64,000 nt of DNA from Pontederia crassipes (Eukaryota; Streptophyta; Magnoliopsida; Commelinales; Pontederiaceae). Positions within the stretch are counted from its first letter, which is position 1. Each line of letters begins with the position of its first letter. Below the pieces are notes generated by a model. The model was not told where the DNA came from, ran no database searches, and saw nothing but the letters and a program-made list of their open reading frames with translations. The stretch lies in the NCBI GenBank assembly GCA_030549335.1, contig CM060193.1, forward strand, positions 46,919,391 through 46,983,390. Direction: 5' to 3'. The position numbers were made by a program, and so were the translations under genes. Shown here piece after piece: positions 1 through 12,850 of this stretch.

Positions 1-2377
1 ATTGTGATATCTCGGATTTTTGGTTGGAGCAATAACCTAGTTATCTTCGTCTTCCGCTGCCATTTATCATCTTCCGCTGCCATCTATCGTCTTTCGCGTG
101 CCCTAGCGCCAGTCACTTGCCCCCCTCCGCAGATCTCTCATCCCCGGCTCGCCGCCAGACCAGATCTGGGCAGCCGGGCGACGCACGCCGCCGGATGTAA
201 ACGTGCGCCCTCGCCGCGTGCCCTAGCGCCGACGATCTCGCCCCACCGCGGCCGATTCCCCCCCCCCCGCCGTGGATCCGGCCAGATCCGCACGGATCTG
301 CCGCATCCGAGATCCCCCTCCTCACTCTCTTCTTCTTCAACGTCCGCCTCCGAGATCGGCCGCATCCAGCGCGGATCCGGCCAGATCCGCACGGCTCCGG
401 CTCTCGCCCCCTCCGGCTCTCGCCCCCGCCGGCTCTCTCTCGCCCCCTCCGCCGGTCTCTCGACCCGCCGCCGCCGTGCTCTCGCCCGCCTCGCTCTCGC
501 CCCTTTCCGCCAGCCGCCGCCGTGCTCTCTCGCCCCTTTCCGCCGCCGCCGCTCTCGCCCCACCGCCGCCGTGCTCTCGCCCGCCTCCACCGCGCTCTTG
601 CCCGCCGCCGTGCTCTCGCCCCTTTCCGCCACGCTCTCTCGCCCCTTTCCGCCGCTCTCGCCCGCCGCCGCCGCCGCCTCACCCACGACACGATTAAACC
701 CTATAATTAGTGTTAATCACTATGGAATTAGTAATCGATGATATTTTGTAATCACGTCGTGATTACTTTAATCTAGTGTTAATTTGTAATGGATCCTATA
801 ATTAGTGTTAATCATTATATAATTAGTAATCGATGATATTTTGATTTTTTTAATTTGATTTACAATTTGAAGTTGTAAATGTACATTAATTGTAATTTGA
901 TTGTAATTTTTAGTTATAATACCATGTACGATACGATTAGCTTACAATTTTTTTTTGACTTAGTAATTTGATGTGTGATATGTTAACGAATTTGTGTAAG
1001 AACTTTTTTGATTCTTATGCATTTGCATTTGTGTAATGTTACATGAGGGCAAGGGCAAATTCCTCGTATTTAAAGTTTCTTTTTCAAAATGGCATTTGCG
1101 ATGAATCTCGATGGCATAAGAGAGGTAGACGAGGCTTCGATAACACTGAGACGAAATGAGTCTCAAGACGATAAAGAGACGAGCGGAGCTTGACAATGTA
1201 AGAAAGGCAGGCGAACTTCAGATGAATCTCAACGACGCTAGAGAGACGGACGAGGCTCAAGATGAATCTCAACGATAGCTCGAGATGAACGTGACTCAAT
1301 GGCGACATAAGGAGGCAAATTATTGATTTAACATGTAATAATTTCAACATAATTAAAATAATTACACATGGATTAAATATAAATTAATAATTAATTACAA
1401 AATATCATCGATTACTAATTATATAGTGATTAAACACTAATTATAAGGTCCATTACAGCGTAATTAACACTAGATTAAATTGATCAACGTAATTACAAAA
1501 TATGATCAATTTACTAATTACATAGTGATTAACACTAATTATAGGGTTTAATCATGTCGTGGGCGAGGCGGCGGCGGCAACGAGTGAGCGAGGCGGCGAA
1601 TGGGCGAGGAGGCGGCGGCGAGTGGGCGAGGCTGCGGCGGGAGAGACCGGCGAGACCGGCGGCGGCCTCGGCGAGAGCGACGGCGGCGAGTGGGCGAGGC
1701 TGCGGCGGGGGAGACCGGCAAGACCGGCGGCGGCCTCGGCGAGAGCGGCGGAGGGGAGCGAGAGCGGCGGCGGCCTCGCCGAGACCGGCGAAGGGGGCGA
1801 GAGAGAGCCGGCAGGGGTGAGAGAGCGGCAGAGCCGTGTGGATCTGGCCGGATCCACATCGGATGCGGCCGATCTCGGGGGCGGACGTTGAAGAAGAAGA
1901 GAGAGATGAGGGGGATCTCGGATGCGGCAGATCCGCGTTCCGCGCGGATCTGGCCGGATCCGCGGCGGGGGTGTGGATCGTCGGCGGGGGGGCGAGATCG
2001 TCGGGGCTAGGGCACGCGGCGAGGGCGCGCGTTTACATCCGGCGGCGTGCGTCGCCCGGCTGCCCAGATCTTGAGGCGGAGCCAGGGCGGCGGCGACCGG
2101 GAACCGCAGGCGGAGCCGGGAAGGGCGAGAGCGGCGGCGAGCCGGAGCAACGATCGGGAGGCACACGACAGAGACGAAGAGGAAGAAGAGAGACAGAGAT
2201 CGGGCGCCGAAATGTGTGATTCAAGTAAAAAAAATTTAATCTCGGCCGTCGACAAGGATCGGACAGCCGAAAATGATATTCAGATCTAGACCGTGGATCG
2301 AAGATCCGACGGCCCAGATCGTGGTAACAAGATGCTACCAACTTAAGTAGCATATGAATTAAACCCTTGTTCTGAAA
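1..2377. mobile_element. GC-rich foldback Mutator-like element, 5' end outside window
   Basis: Two long arms are inverted copies of each other: about 160-900 and about 1340-2075. They share GC-rich blocks and an AT-rich inner part containing a phrase like taattagtgttaatcac. The spacer (about 900-1340) has decayed repeats starting gatgaatctc. The right end (about 1995-2377) is near-identical in layout to the right end of the element at 60519-63274, finishing in gctaccaacttaagtagcat then gaattaaaccc, so both belong to one family. The outer left part (1-150) does not match the right end, so the left terminus is either beyond the window or rearranged. The arms translate to Arg/Pro/Ser-rich strings in several frames, which is low complexity and not a gene. 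No transposase is visible, so the element is non-autonomous. Confidence 0.75.
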
Positions 2378-3458
2378 GAGCAAGAGTTATTCAATAAAGG
2401 CAGTTGTCGCTTCGGGTTGAAGAGGAGTCTAGAATCACCACGATAGAATGATCTGGGATGAGGACTAGGCGGTGCGAGAATTCGTATGAGTGATAAGAGA
2501 GATCACAAAAGTTCTATTCCCAATCAAACACGTGAACCTTTCTATTCATAGAATCAGATTTTAACCTCTGATAAGACATTATTTTCTACAGATTTTAAAA
2601 TCCACCTCATTGTTGTTCGAGATAGACTGACAGCAGCTCCCATGTTTTGATTATAATTTCTTAAATACAACTCTTAATGAGACGAAACTAGGCTTCTCTA
2701 TCATCCTTGAAAATTTAAAATCTGTGGACAACAAAATGAATCCAGAACATTGGTGACAGACGGCCTTTGAATCCTTGTCAAGACCGAAAAAAATTCTTAG
2801 AGGAACAATAAAAACATGATGTATAGAACCTTAATGAAATGACATGTCCCGGATCCTGGAACATCATTCAGTTGATCTATTATTAACTCTATATTTCATT
2901 TCCCAGATCCCCTTTACATTCCTTTTGATTCCCCTGCAATTGTTCTTATTTCCCTTGGTTTTCCTTCCTTCATTTCTCCCAATAGATGAGCGCCTCTTCT
3001 ACAATTCCTTGTTGTCTCTTCATTTCTCCTTTTCTTCTACAGATTTATTTTGTCGAAGGTTGAGGAATTTGGATTTCTTTAAGAGTCTTGAAGATAAAGG
3101 ATAATAGAAGTTTCAATTTATAAGGATAACGATAAGTTTATCCTTAATTTTTTTTTAAAAAAATCTTTTAAAAAAGTCGGTTAGCTTTTGTAGGGACTCC
3201 TCTAAGGAAATAGTTTAGGTTTCTTCCATAGGGTAATGACAATTGTCCTTATAAAATAATAGGGATATTACAAAATTACTAAAAGAAGCATCTCTTTTAT
3301 GTCCAATCCAATGTTCTTGTCATGAAAGTGAATTGCATTTGCTTGTTGCCCAAAGATGATACAAAAACTAGTAACTCAAGAGCTATACTAATAAGTAATG
3401 ACTCGGCATCTCTTAAGATGATCAACAATCTGAAATGCAAGTTCACCATGCACATAGT
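2378..3458. other. Intergenic, no gene seen
   Basis: AT-rich sequence between the foldback element and a MITE. One short hydrophobic open frame (2844-3104) has no recognisable domain or plant-like composition and is not called. Nothing else is supported here. Confidence 0.5.
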
Positions 3459-4009
3459 CAGGGGCAGAGAATCAAGTGTGCAAGTGCACCCAATTTTTTA
3501 TTTTATAATGTTCATTTTTTATTTTCTATAGAAACAGTATATAGTATTATTTCATTTGTTTTTTCATTATCATAACTTTAAATATAATAGTTGCATCCTA
3601 ATAAACTCATATAGCACCAATGTTCCTTATTTTATTATTTTAAATTTTATCATGTCAAACAGTTATGTTTTATTACTGAAGTTAATATTACTATGTTCAG
3701 AGCTCTACCAGATCCGTCTACATCGTCAAACGATTTGGGACAAGTATGAAAGATAGGAGAGGAAGAGCAATGACATAGTTGAGCAATTTGGGACAAAATC
3801 GTGAGAGGAAGATGGACAACATAGTCGAATGATTTAGGTAAAAAAAGGAAGACATGGATACCGTCCATTTGATCCTACGGCTGATTTATATATAAAGCTG
3901 AATATTACAGCTCAAACATCCATTGGACCTTATTTAATATTATATTTTATACTATTTAATTATACTATTCTATAATGTGCACCCACTCAGGATAAATTCC
4001 TTGCTCCGT
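3459..4009. mobile_element. hAT-like MITE, copy 1
   Basis: The ends resemble those of the copy at 6333-6781: the left begins caggggcagag and the right carries gtgcacccactcaggataaa followed by ccttgctccgt. The interior is AT-rich with no coding potential. Flanking 8-mers cacatagt and cacatact differ at one base, compatible with an old 8-bp hAT target duplication. The exact boundaries are uncertain. Confidence 0.55.
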
Positions 4010-5846
4010 CACATACTTCAGATCCTTTGGAATCAGCAGACAATATCACAAAATAGTCAACCAAAGCAAAAAGGTGAATACATCTTTTTAGTAGCATCCA
4101 CCATGTATTATCACTACCAAAACAAAATGTACAAGTGTATTGGAGTAACAAAAAAAAAAAGCAAGACAGGGAAGGCTAGGTTGCAAAATCCAGAAAAAAA
4201 CCTGCAACCCTAAAATCCACTACTAAAGATAGACGCATGGTTGCACATATTCTCCACATAATATCATTCGCCACAAAAGATAGTAGGGTTATGTTGTAAC
4301 TACGTGACCAAAAAATGACAATGGAATACATAGGCATGCACTCCCTTGTGGCCCGCAACCAATTTGGTTGGGACCTCGTGATACAGGCCAAACAACACCA
4401 TCTGTCCAACAAGCTCAGCTCTTGGATTATGTACTAATAATGATGCATGATCTCTAGGGATGTCTCAGTCAACACGACATTGCTCTAATTTTTAATTCAA
4501 AAATATTAGCACGCAGGGGAATCTGTCCAACAAGTTCAGCTCAAGGATTATGTAAGTCAACATGTCATTGCTCTAATTTAATTAAAAAATATTAGCACAC
4601 AGAACGAGAAAATTTAATTATAATCTTTCTTCCAAATAAATTATTCATTCTTTACATTAAAAAAATAAACTATCCATTTTAAACTTTCGAATTTCAAGGA
4701 TAGTCCTTGTCAGCATCTCAACGTAGTTGTAATAACAGAATATAACATATTTGATTATTTGGGAGAAAACAATTGGATATTATGACTTATGGATCTAGAC
4801 AATGGTGAGCGAGCCCTACCCATACAATGCTATGCTCCAAAGTAGAAGCCGACCCCACCTAATGGGATAAGGCTTTGTTGTTGTTGTTATTTTTTTTAAA
4901 GTAATTATTGTTAGGGGTGGGAGGTGCAGCGTGGAGAATATACGCTTAACTACTTTGGAGAAGCTAGAAAGAACATCGTGTCATCCAGCCATCTTTACGT
5001 AACATAACACACCTTCCACAAATAAAAGAGGGTGCCTGCATAACTCAGTGGTCATCCTTTATTTCCTCAAAAAAATATATAGCGTATTCAAGATTACATA
5101 ATTTGAGATCCCAGACAACATATTTCCACTCAAAGGGAACAGAAATTTAATTATCACCTTCCTTCTGAGATGAAAGGTCCATCCTAAAAGTTTTCACCTA
5201 AGTCTTGTAAAAATTTCACTTAAAACTTTTCAAATGGATCATAGACTCACAGCATGCATTCTTTCAGACATTTTGAAGGAATTCTAAAGAAAACTTGAAA
5301 AACCTTTGTGATCATAGAAGGATTGTGCCTATTCATATATAAATACATACATATACATTTATTTATTTTTTTGAGAGAGCAAAGGATGATTACCATTTGT
5401 AATTATCCATTACATACATACATATATATATGGGAAGAAAAAGACAACTAGGTAATTGACTAATCATCAAAAGAATGCAAGCAAGATCACAAAGAAAAGC
5501 AAATTAACTGAGTTAGTATGACCTCTCAAAAGAAAACTGAGTTAGTATAAAATTAACTGACTTTTAAAGCAACCCAGGAAACCACAGGTAACAAACAGTT
5601 GCAGCAGCTGTCAGGCAATGTCATCAAAAGTTGTTTGCAGCTTCCGAGCCCGGAAGAAGAAATCCTATGAAGTACCACGTTAGGCAAGCATAAATAAAAG
5701 TACTCATCATAAAGGCAAGATATATCTAGAGAAAATTCAGGTATGCACAAGGATAAATTAGACTTACAAAATATTTATAGCATAGTAAGAATGTAGCCTT
5801 ACTGAGTTAACCCAACTGCCAGAATTTGGTTCTGATGCCAATTTGT
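4010..5846. other. Intergenic, no gene seen
   Basis: AT-rich non-coding sequence downstream of the 5847-9613 gene. It holds a short SINE tail (4848-4889) and simple-sequence patches of tacatacatata type near 5340-5430. The 3' untranslated region of the minus-strand gene must lie in the last few hundred bases, but no poly(A) site can be assigned with confidence. Confidence 0.5.
4848..4889 (+). mobile_element. SINE 3' tail fragment
   Basis: It carries the family 3' end, gccgaccccacctaatggg then ataaggctttgttgttgttg, shared with the copies at 7575-7614, 42758-42979 and 59351-59526. The TTG-repeat tail resembles that of the plant Au SINE. Only the 3' end is recognisable here. Confidence 0.6.
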
Positions 5847-8800
5847 TTAGCATTTGGAATAAATCCACTTCATCCAAGTTTTGAAACAATACAAAGAGAG
5901 ATGCTGAGGTAAATCAGCCTGTAAAATATGCCAAAATTGAATATTAAAAAGTGCAACAAAGAGATAAAAAATGTTTACATGTAATATAGAGAGAAAATGA
6001 CGTCACCATATCCCAAAAAAAGGAAATATTGTTCTATCGACTATAGGTTACTGTATATGTTGAGACATTTTCTGTCATGGTTATCTATTACATTTTCACA
6101 CTGTACCACATACCTATCATTAAGATGAACCAATCATGACCAACTTCTAAACAATTCTTAAAACTGGCAGTAAGGTAAAGGAATGACTTGTAGCAAAAGG
6201 AAAACTTCAGTGATAATGAAGAAAAAAGGAACAGCATTGTATCCCACTAATTTATGCCAACAGTACATGCTCATTATGTTAGCTGGAATTCGACATCTTT
6301 TACAATATATAAACTAGCTAAATAATCAGATGCAAGGGCGGAGCCATATGGGTAGCCCCATGGATGCAAGTGCACTCACTGGGAAATAGAACAAGCATTT
6401 ATTACTGGTGCATTCTGCATGCCTTCTTTCGAAACTTTGATGTGATAGAATTTAACGATGAACTTTAATATGACCTTTTTTCCATTCTTTCACTTTATGT
6501 ATCAATTATTATATATTTTATACAACTTTTTTCATTTCATCTAACTAATAATGAAAATATATTATGAAAAAGAGCACATTGTATTTCATGACAAAAAACT
6601 GAAATCGATATAAAAATAACATAATTACAAAAAAAGATTATTAGTTTATATTTTAAAAAATCTTTTTATTGTTAAATAAAGAAACATTTATTTTATTATA
6701 TTTAATATTATGCTTTATATTATTTGATTATACTATTCTAAAATGTGCACCCACTCAGGATAATTCCTGATCCTGTCACTAATCAGATGCAATAATGAAC
6801 AATAATGAGTACCACAAAAAGCTAGGAAGAAAATCTATTATATTAGCCTAGAAATAGCACATTACAGAACAATTGAAAAATAGACCTCACAGAATAAGCT
6901 TATGGGCTTTCAGCCCGTGGATCATTAGTTTTTTTTTTTCGGTTGCATGGATCATTAGTTTTAAATTATGGATTTTCTGCCTACTCTTTAACTAGAAGCC
7001 AATTAGGAGTTTTCCTTATACTAATTTTTCATGTTATTTACATTTCCATATTATTTAGTACATACCTGTTCACAACCCTATAAATATTCTTGTATAGATT
7101 CTCCTCAAAAAAAATATATATATTCTTGTATAGATCCTTTGGAACATAGCTTTGATGAATGAATATTGCTTTTAGTCTATTTCTTATAAGTGGATGGGGT
7201 TTAAGAGTAGATTAAGTGGATTTCTAACACAATGTGTTTCAGACTGCCTTCTCAATAAAATTGCAACTTTGATTCAACTCTTGTTTGAAAGGGAGAAAAG
7301 GATGACTACGAGCATATAACTTGGACCCAGCTCATGTTAAAAAGAGGATGTGCAGGTATGTACAAAGACAACATAGTGCAATGCTCTGAAATAAAACAAA
7401 ATAATGCGCATAAGTTCCCCAGTCCTATAGTCTTCAGGGTTTGCGTACCTATATCTGCAACTCCATGATTTTGTTTTTCTAGAAGAACTCTAGGAATATT
7501 TTATAACCATATTTTGCAAATCTCATAAAAGCTTGCCTCCTTGAATTGGCAAACCCCAAACCCCAACAACCTTTACAACAACAACAAAGCCTTATCCCAC
7601 TAGGTGGGGTCGGCAAAATTGAGAAAAAAAAATTGAGAAACCTTTAGTAACAAATTGTCTTCTCTATATGATCAGCTTCTAGACTTCCACTTTACTAGTG
7701 GAGAATTTTGTGACATGGTATTAACTAAGTAGGCCTAAATTACTAATTTTTAACACAATCTCTGATAGACAGTGAAATTTTTGCCAGGTTTAATTCAAAA
7801 TAATAGGTTTAATAAACCAAATTGTTAAAGCATTGACAGGGAATAATCCATAACGTAATTGCTGATATGATGAATCATATGAAAAGTGAAGTTGAAGAAG
7901 CATACAATATTCCATGTGCAAGAAAAACCATCTGTTGACAGCAACCAACTCCTTCCTGAATGTAAAACTTCTAGTCCATTTGATGTTTCATTTTCAGCCA
8001 AGTCTTCTGATGTACTACCATACTGATGATATCTTTTATGTCTTTTCTTTTTTTCTCTTTTTCTCTTCTTTTGACCACCTGCAGGCCACTTTTCAACATC
8101 ATGATAAGTGTCAGCATTGGCTGCATGGTCATCATCATGTATCAAAGAATAATCATCAGCCTTGCGGAAACCTATCCCATTAGAAATGAACAATCCTTCC
8201 CATGATTGTGGAGTGCCACACTCTTTAAACAAGCAATAGAAAAGGGCCCAAGACTCGAGTCCAAGCCATTTTATGGACATTGGCTTCTTCAATCCAATGC
8301 ATTCTCTCAAGAGAGCCCAATGATCATCATCAGTAAAAGTCAGCATTGTTTTCATGAGTGATTCTATGTTACTTTGGTCCTCTTCATGTTCTTCATCACT
8401 CATGAGCCATATGAGTTGTTTACCCTGAGCAACCACAGCATTCAAAAGCACAAGTTCATTAAGAGATATATCATCTTCATATGCCAACAAAAGTCTTTCC
8501 AACCAACAAGATGCATGTTTAAAATCTTTGCACCCATCACTTGGAACGACATATCTTCTCATGGCCTTCAAGAAAGCAAGGAGCCTATTTTCATCAAGCA
8601 GGATCAGAAGTTTCTGGGAAAGAGATGAGAATTCATGCTCCATCAAGAACTCCTCAACGAGTGTCCATGTATCTCGTGAATTTTCTTCATACATCAAATT
8701 TACAAATTGGTCCACAAAATATGCTGTGTCGATTTCCAGAATCTCCCCACCTTTGACTGACTCACCTAGTTCATCCGACGTCCAAAATTCTGGCACATAT

Positions 8801-9613
8801 TCGAGAAAATTTTCTAGCGTCCGCAGGACATCCAAGTCCTGAAAGTAATGAGGTTTTGTCGCAACAACTGCAGGTGACTGGCCATGTTTTCCCTTCCACT
8901 CGAGCTCCTCCCAGCAAAAATCTCGGTTGGCAAAGGCAAACCTGGATAGAGCTCGAGCTCCTTTCTTATGTCCCGACTCTGTAGTACAAGAAAAATTGTC
9001 AAACCACTGCAAGATGCGCCTCGGATTTCCTGCCAATCACGAAATCTCTGTTCCATAAGTAACCCGCAACATAACAGAAAAAGAACCGTAGATTCAAATA
9101 CTACTTCCGAACTGTGAATGAGAACCTGTCAAATTTGCTCATTTCTCATACTTGTACCATATACTAGTCAAATGTGCACCCTACATCTCAGAAAAAGAGA
9201 AGCAAATAAAGCTCAGATTTTTTACGGAGCAAGATCGATTCACCTTGGAAGAACTTCTCGAGCATGTGGCACTTGCGCGCGAGGATGCGGCCGGCCTTCT
9301 CCGGCGTGGAATCAAATATCATCTGCAGGAGCTGAGGTGCAACGTCGCGCCCGGAAGATTGGGGCCTCAGAAGCCCCATGAACAGGTCGGCCTGGTCCCT
9401 CGAGTCGATGGAGTGGATTCGGGAGACCGTTTCGCAGAGCCAGAGGCGGGCCTCGTGGCGGCCGCCTCCGGAGCTTACCGCCGAGGAAATGATCGATTCG
9501 AGCTGGCCAAGCAGGGAAAGCATCTCCGCCACGCCGCGCCCGCTCCCGTCGGCGGCGGGCGGCGGCGACGGCGGCTTCTGCAGGAACAACCGGACCATTT
9601 TATGTTTCAACAC
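5847..9613 (-). CDS. Conserved plant protein of unknown function (3 exons, 521 aa)
   Basis: Coding exons on the minus strand are 9613-9244, 9029-7906 and 5918-5847. Lengths of 370, 1124 and 72 nt total 522 codons including TAA. All junctions are GT/AG (donors GTGAATC and GTATGC). The protein is mainly helical with no signal peptide. An acidic stretch precedes a strongly basic tract KKRKREKKKRHKRYH near residues 444-458, a likely nuclear localisation signal. The C-terminus contains STDGFSCTWNI joined to ADLPQHLSLY and ends WMKWIYSKC. I believe this ending belongs to a conserved plant family, but I cannot name it, so no function is assigned. An alternative start is the second Met at 9598 (516 aa). 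Intron 2 (1,987 bp) holds a hAT-like MITE and a SINE fragment. Family membership rests on recall, not on a search. Confidence 0.85.
6333..6781. mobile_element. hAT-like MITE, copy 2, in intron 2 of the unknown gene
   Basis: A 449-bp AT-rich element beginning caagggcggagcc and ending ttcctgatcctgtcacta. Its termini are imperfect inverted repeats with inner gtgcac motifs. It is flanked by an 8-bp duplication atcagatg at 6325-6332 and 6782-6789, the size expected for hAT elements. No coding sequence. Confidence 0.7.
7575..7614 (-). mobile_element. SINE 3' tail fragment
   Basis: Reverse-strand copy of the SINE 3' end (gccgaccccacctagtggg, then ataaggctttgttgttgttg on the minus strand). It lies in intron 2 of the unknown gene, in the same orientation as that gene. 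Confidence 0.6.
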
Positions 9614-9719
9614 GGGCTTGTGCTCTAAATCTCTAGGGCCAAATCGACCTGTGTTGAAAAATTGAGGCCGGAGAAGAGGCGGCGGCAGCGGACACGCTTC
9701 GTCGGACGGGCTATTTGTA

Positions 9720-10695
9720 AATGATAAACAAAAAATGTTTTCTGTTTTATTTATATGTAAATATAATTTTTTTAAAAAAAAGACATAATGATTTGAATTT
9801 TTGGAGTGGCAATAATAATAATAATAATATTCTTTTATTACATTTTACTAATTTTTTTACTAACTTGTTAGTATATTTTCATTTCAGTTTCTATTGAAAT
9901 ATTCATATTGATTAATCTATTTGTTTTGCTAATCAATTTAAATTAACATGTGCAACTTAAAGGAAGAAATATTTTTGAAATGGTTAGAAAATTAATATGG
10001 CAGCCACAAGCTGCTATGGTCTATATATTAAGTAACCACAATGATAAATTATACACATAAGGAGTAATAATAAAGTAACAAGCCAAACTAATATTGGTTA
10101 TTTTAAAATGATTAGTCATGTTTATTTGAAAATAATATTACATCTCAAATGTAATTTTTAATGAATTGGAAAAAGAGGTATTTTGTAATGTAATTTTTTA
10201 ATTTCGTAGAATTATAGGAGAGGAATATAAATGTACTTTTAAAACTGAAAAATGGACAACGGCAAATAATTGTGAAATTGAAAACCAAAAATTATACCAG
10301 TTAGATATAAAATAATGACAAAACATAAATGATGGATAACTTGCAAATATTTAAGACTATTAAAAATAATAATAAATCAATAAAAAAATTAAACAAACCT
10401 GAATGGCATTTCGTAGAACTGTCGGGCAACAATCAATTTCGTAGAACTGTCTCATAATTGTTGTAGAGCCCAAAATCAACAGGAAATTACACACAAAAGA
10501 TATATCGAAAAATAACAAGTTTCGATCTTATTGTGAGTTGAGGTCCAAGGTGGGTATTTGGGTCCTATGACATGCCTACAAATTTTCCCATTGGGTCTCG
10601 AGACACATGCCTCAAATTCTCAAAATCTCATGCATCACAGCTATCTAAACTAGCCCCAACTCCAGATCAGAGTCACTTATTTCCAACCCTTCAAC
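9720..10695. other. Intergenic, no gene seen
   Basis: AT-rich sequence upstream of the 5847-9613 gene, with a short taa-repeat near 9810-9830. The promoter of that gene should lie in its first part, but no convincing TATA box or other element is assigned. Confidence 0.5.
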
Positions 10696-11460
10696 TTGAC
10701 AACTCCTAAGGTTTGTTTGAATTGTTAAATTTTGTTTGATTATATTTTTTATTTAAGTTACAAGGGGTGATGTGAAATAGGCAAGTCCTCCAAACATCAC
10801 ATTTTTAATTTCATCAAATTGGTGAAACGATGAGAAATAGATAATTTTAAACCAAATTAACACATCTTTTATTATCAAATGAAATCATTTCTCTTCTTAC
10901 CAAATTAAACCATTTCTTCCTCCTCTCTCCTCTCTCCTCTCTCTTCTCTCTCTCACAATTTATCATTTTTTACTTTTTAAGATAGATGAATAAAATAGTT
11001 CAAAAAAATAAAAGAGAAAAATACACTAAGTGATAAAGTAATTATTTATTGCTCATTATATATCAAATAAAATATAAAATTTTATTTAAAATAAACATAA
11101 ATATATCGGGACTTAAAATCCGAATTTGGTCCCGACCCAGCCCGAACGTATCTCAAGGAAATGAGATTATCCATCGGGTCCGAAAAAAATTCAAAAAATC
11201 TGAGCCGATGCGGGTCAGGACGACCGAGTCGTCCTGGCCCGTGCTCATCATTAATTAATCATTATAAATACTTTAAATATATAATGAAGGATAAAAATGA
11301 CTTCTATATAAATAAAACCTTCATTATCTCACCCCACATCTTATATAATTTATTATTCAATCATAGACTTTCTAATGACACATCATATTTTATCACCCCA
11401 TCACTCACCACGCTGTCCTACCCCATCCCTCCATTAGTTATTTGCCGAACAAGCACCTAG
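10696..11460. repeat. MITE-like repeat family A, copy 1
   Basis: It starts near aggtttgtttgaattg and ends near ccgaacaagcacct, a weak inverted pair. It shares ordered blocks with 32478-33140: a segment like accaaattaaaccat, a pyrimidine-rich ctctctc patch, a segment like aataaaagagaaaa, and a tail like tctaccc...cctccattag. Copy 1 also contains an extra GC-richer block at about 11100-11260 (gtcccgacccagcccgaac), possibly a nested element. Non-coding. Confidence 0.5.
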
Positions 11461-12295
11461 ACACCATGGCTCCTTGGGATTTTAATGAAGTTATGGTTAA
11501 ATCAAAGAAACAAATCAGTTATCCTCTCAACTTTAGTGCATTCACATATCTAATTGTGGTCTCATCTACCTCGACTCTCATGGATTGAAGTTCACGTGAA
11601 AGGGGTCCACTCTATAGTTGGATCTTGCACTTTGCATTGTCTGGAGAATGAGGTTCGCATCAATTCGGATCCTTCCTCTTATGAAGTATGATAACCATCC
11701 ATTGATGTTGAATACATCTCAAGCACACCCATGCTCAAACATATATCATTTTTGCTATCTGATTTCCTAGCATACACATCCCTCCTTCCAAAACATGCTC
11801 AAGAATAATTGGAGGTCATACCAACCATTAAAGATCGAAGTTCTTAAGTTTTTAGGACACAATATCAAAATGGAGTAAGAAGGTGTTGCTTATATTATAC
11901 CTCGCCAAAATATTTTTTTTCTAAATTGCAAGATGCTCTAGGGAAGAATTGTCATCGACGTCTTTGTAAATTGGAGAACTAGCTTCAAGTAAAATTGGAG
12001 TGCATCTTCACACATGAGAATATGCACTGGTTCTAGAAAAATCACATTGCCAATGGGTCCAATTTGGTGTCAAAAATTCTAAATGCTTTCACACATGTGT
12101 TAACATTAAAATGATGTGAATCCAGTTGATGCCTTGCTCGAAATAGATAGGACATTGATTAATGATCCAAATCTACAAAGGAAATCATAATTCCCATTAG
12201 CTACTATTGCAACAATGCTTTTGACCACTTGAAGAACATCTATAAAGGAAGTCATAATTATCGAACTACAACAACTATGCAATTTCATTTTGATC
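11461..12295. other. Intergenic, no gene seen
   Basis: Moderately AT-rich, without a long open frame. It lies just 5' of the LINE relic in the + direction and may contain further decayed LINE sequence, but no motif is clear enough to call. Confidence 0.4.
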
Positions 12296-12850
12296 CCCTC
12301 CATGGCTAAATATCTAGGAGTGCCTCTATTTCATGGGTAAATATTTCTATCTCGATAGTTAGCTACTACATTCTCTTTGGCTCATAGAACAACTTTGGTC
12401 AACTACTACATGATGTTATTTAAGGGAGCCATTGATGAGCTCGAGAAGCTTCAAAGGTCTTTCCTATTGGGCCACTTGTCCTCTGCGAGCAAGATATGTC
12501 TTACCACTAGAATTCCATCACCCAACCGAGGGATTGTGGAGGGCTCAACTTGCACAATATATCCCTCCTAAACATAAGCCAACTAGCTAAGCTCGAATGG
12601 AAATTTTTCACATGCTTGTCATTTTATGGTTGCAAAGTCTCCCATTGGAAAATATACCAATTATTTCGGCCCAGGAACGCAACTTTCTTCTAAACACAAA
12701 AATTTTTTACTTTGGAATGGCATAAGCAAGGCATGGAATCTAGTTTCCATGGCTCGTATTGGAACCTAAAGTATGGTGCAAATGTTCTCTTCTAGATGGG
12801 GATGAATGGGAGCCTAACTATCATATATCGTTGGAGTCCGATGAGGATGC
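12296..12850 (+). pseudogene. Decayed LINE reverse-transcriptase fragment
   Basis: Broken reading frames carry the order of motifs seen at the end of plant non-LTR reverse transcriptases: MAKYLGVPLFHG at 12302, then TTLVNYYMMLFK, IDELEKLQRSFLLG, and further on a frame reading LAKLEWKFF. Stops and frameshifts interrupt the sequence throughout. No 5' part or poly(A) tail is defined, so this is a degraded fragment. Confidence 0.6.

Noticed and set aside
4-741. Long open frames in the GC-rich left arm of the first element
   Set aside because: They are Arg/Pro/Ser-rich in several frames on both strands, arising from cgccgcc and ctcgcccc repeats in a transposon arm, not a conserved protein.
2844-3104. 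Hydrophobic 86-codon open frame as a small membrane protein
   Set aside because: Composed mostly of Leu/Phe/Ile from pyrimidine-rich DNA; no promoter, no family resemblance, next to repeats.
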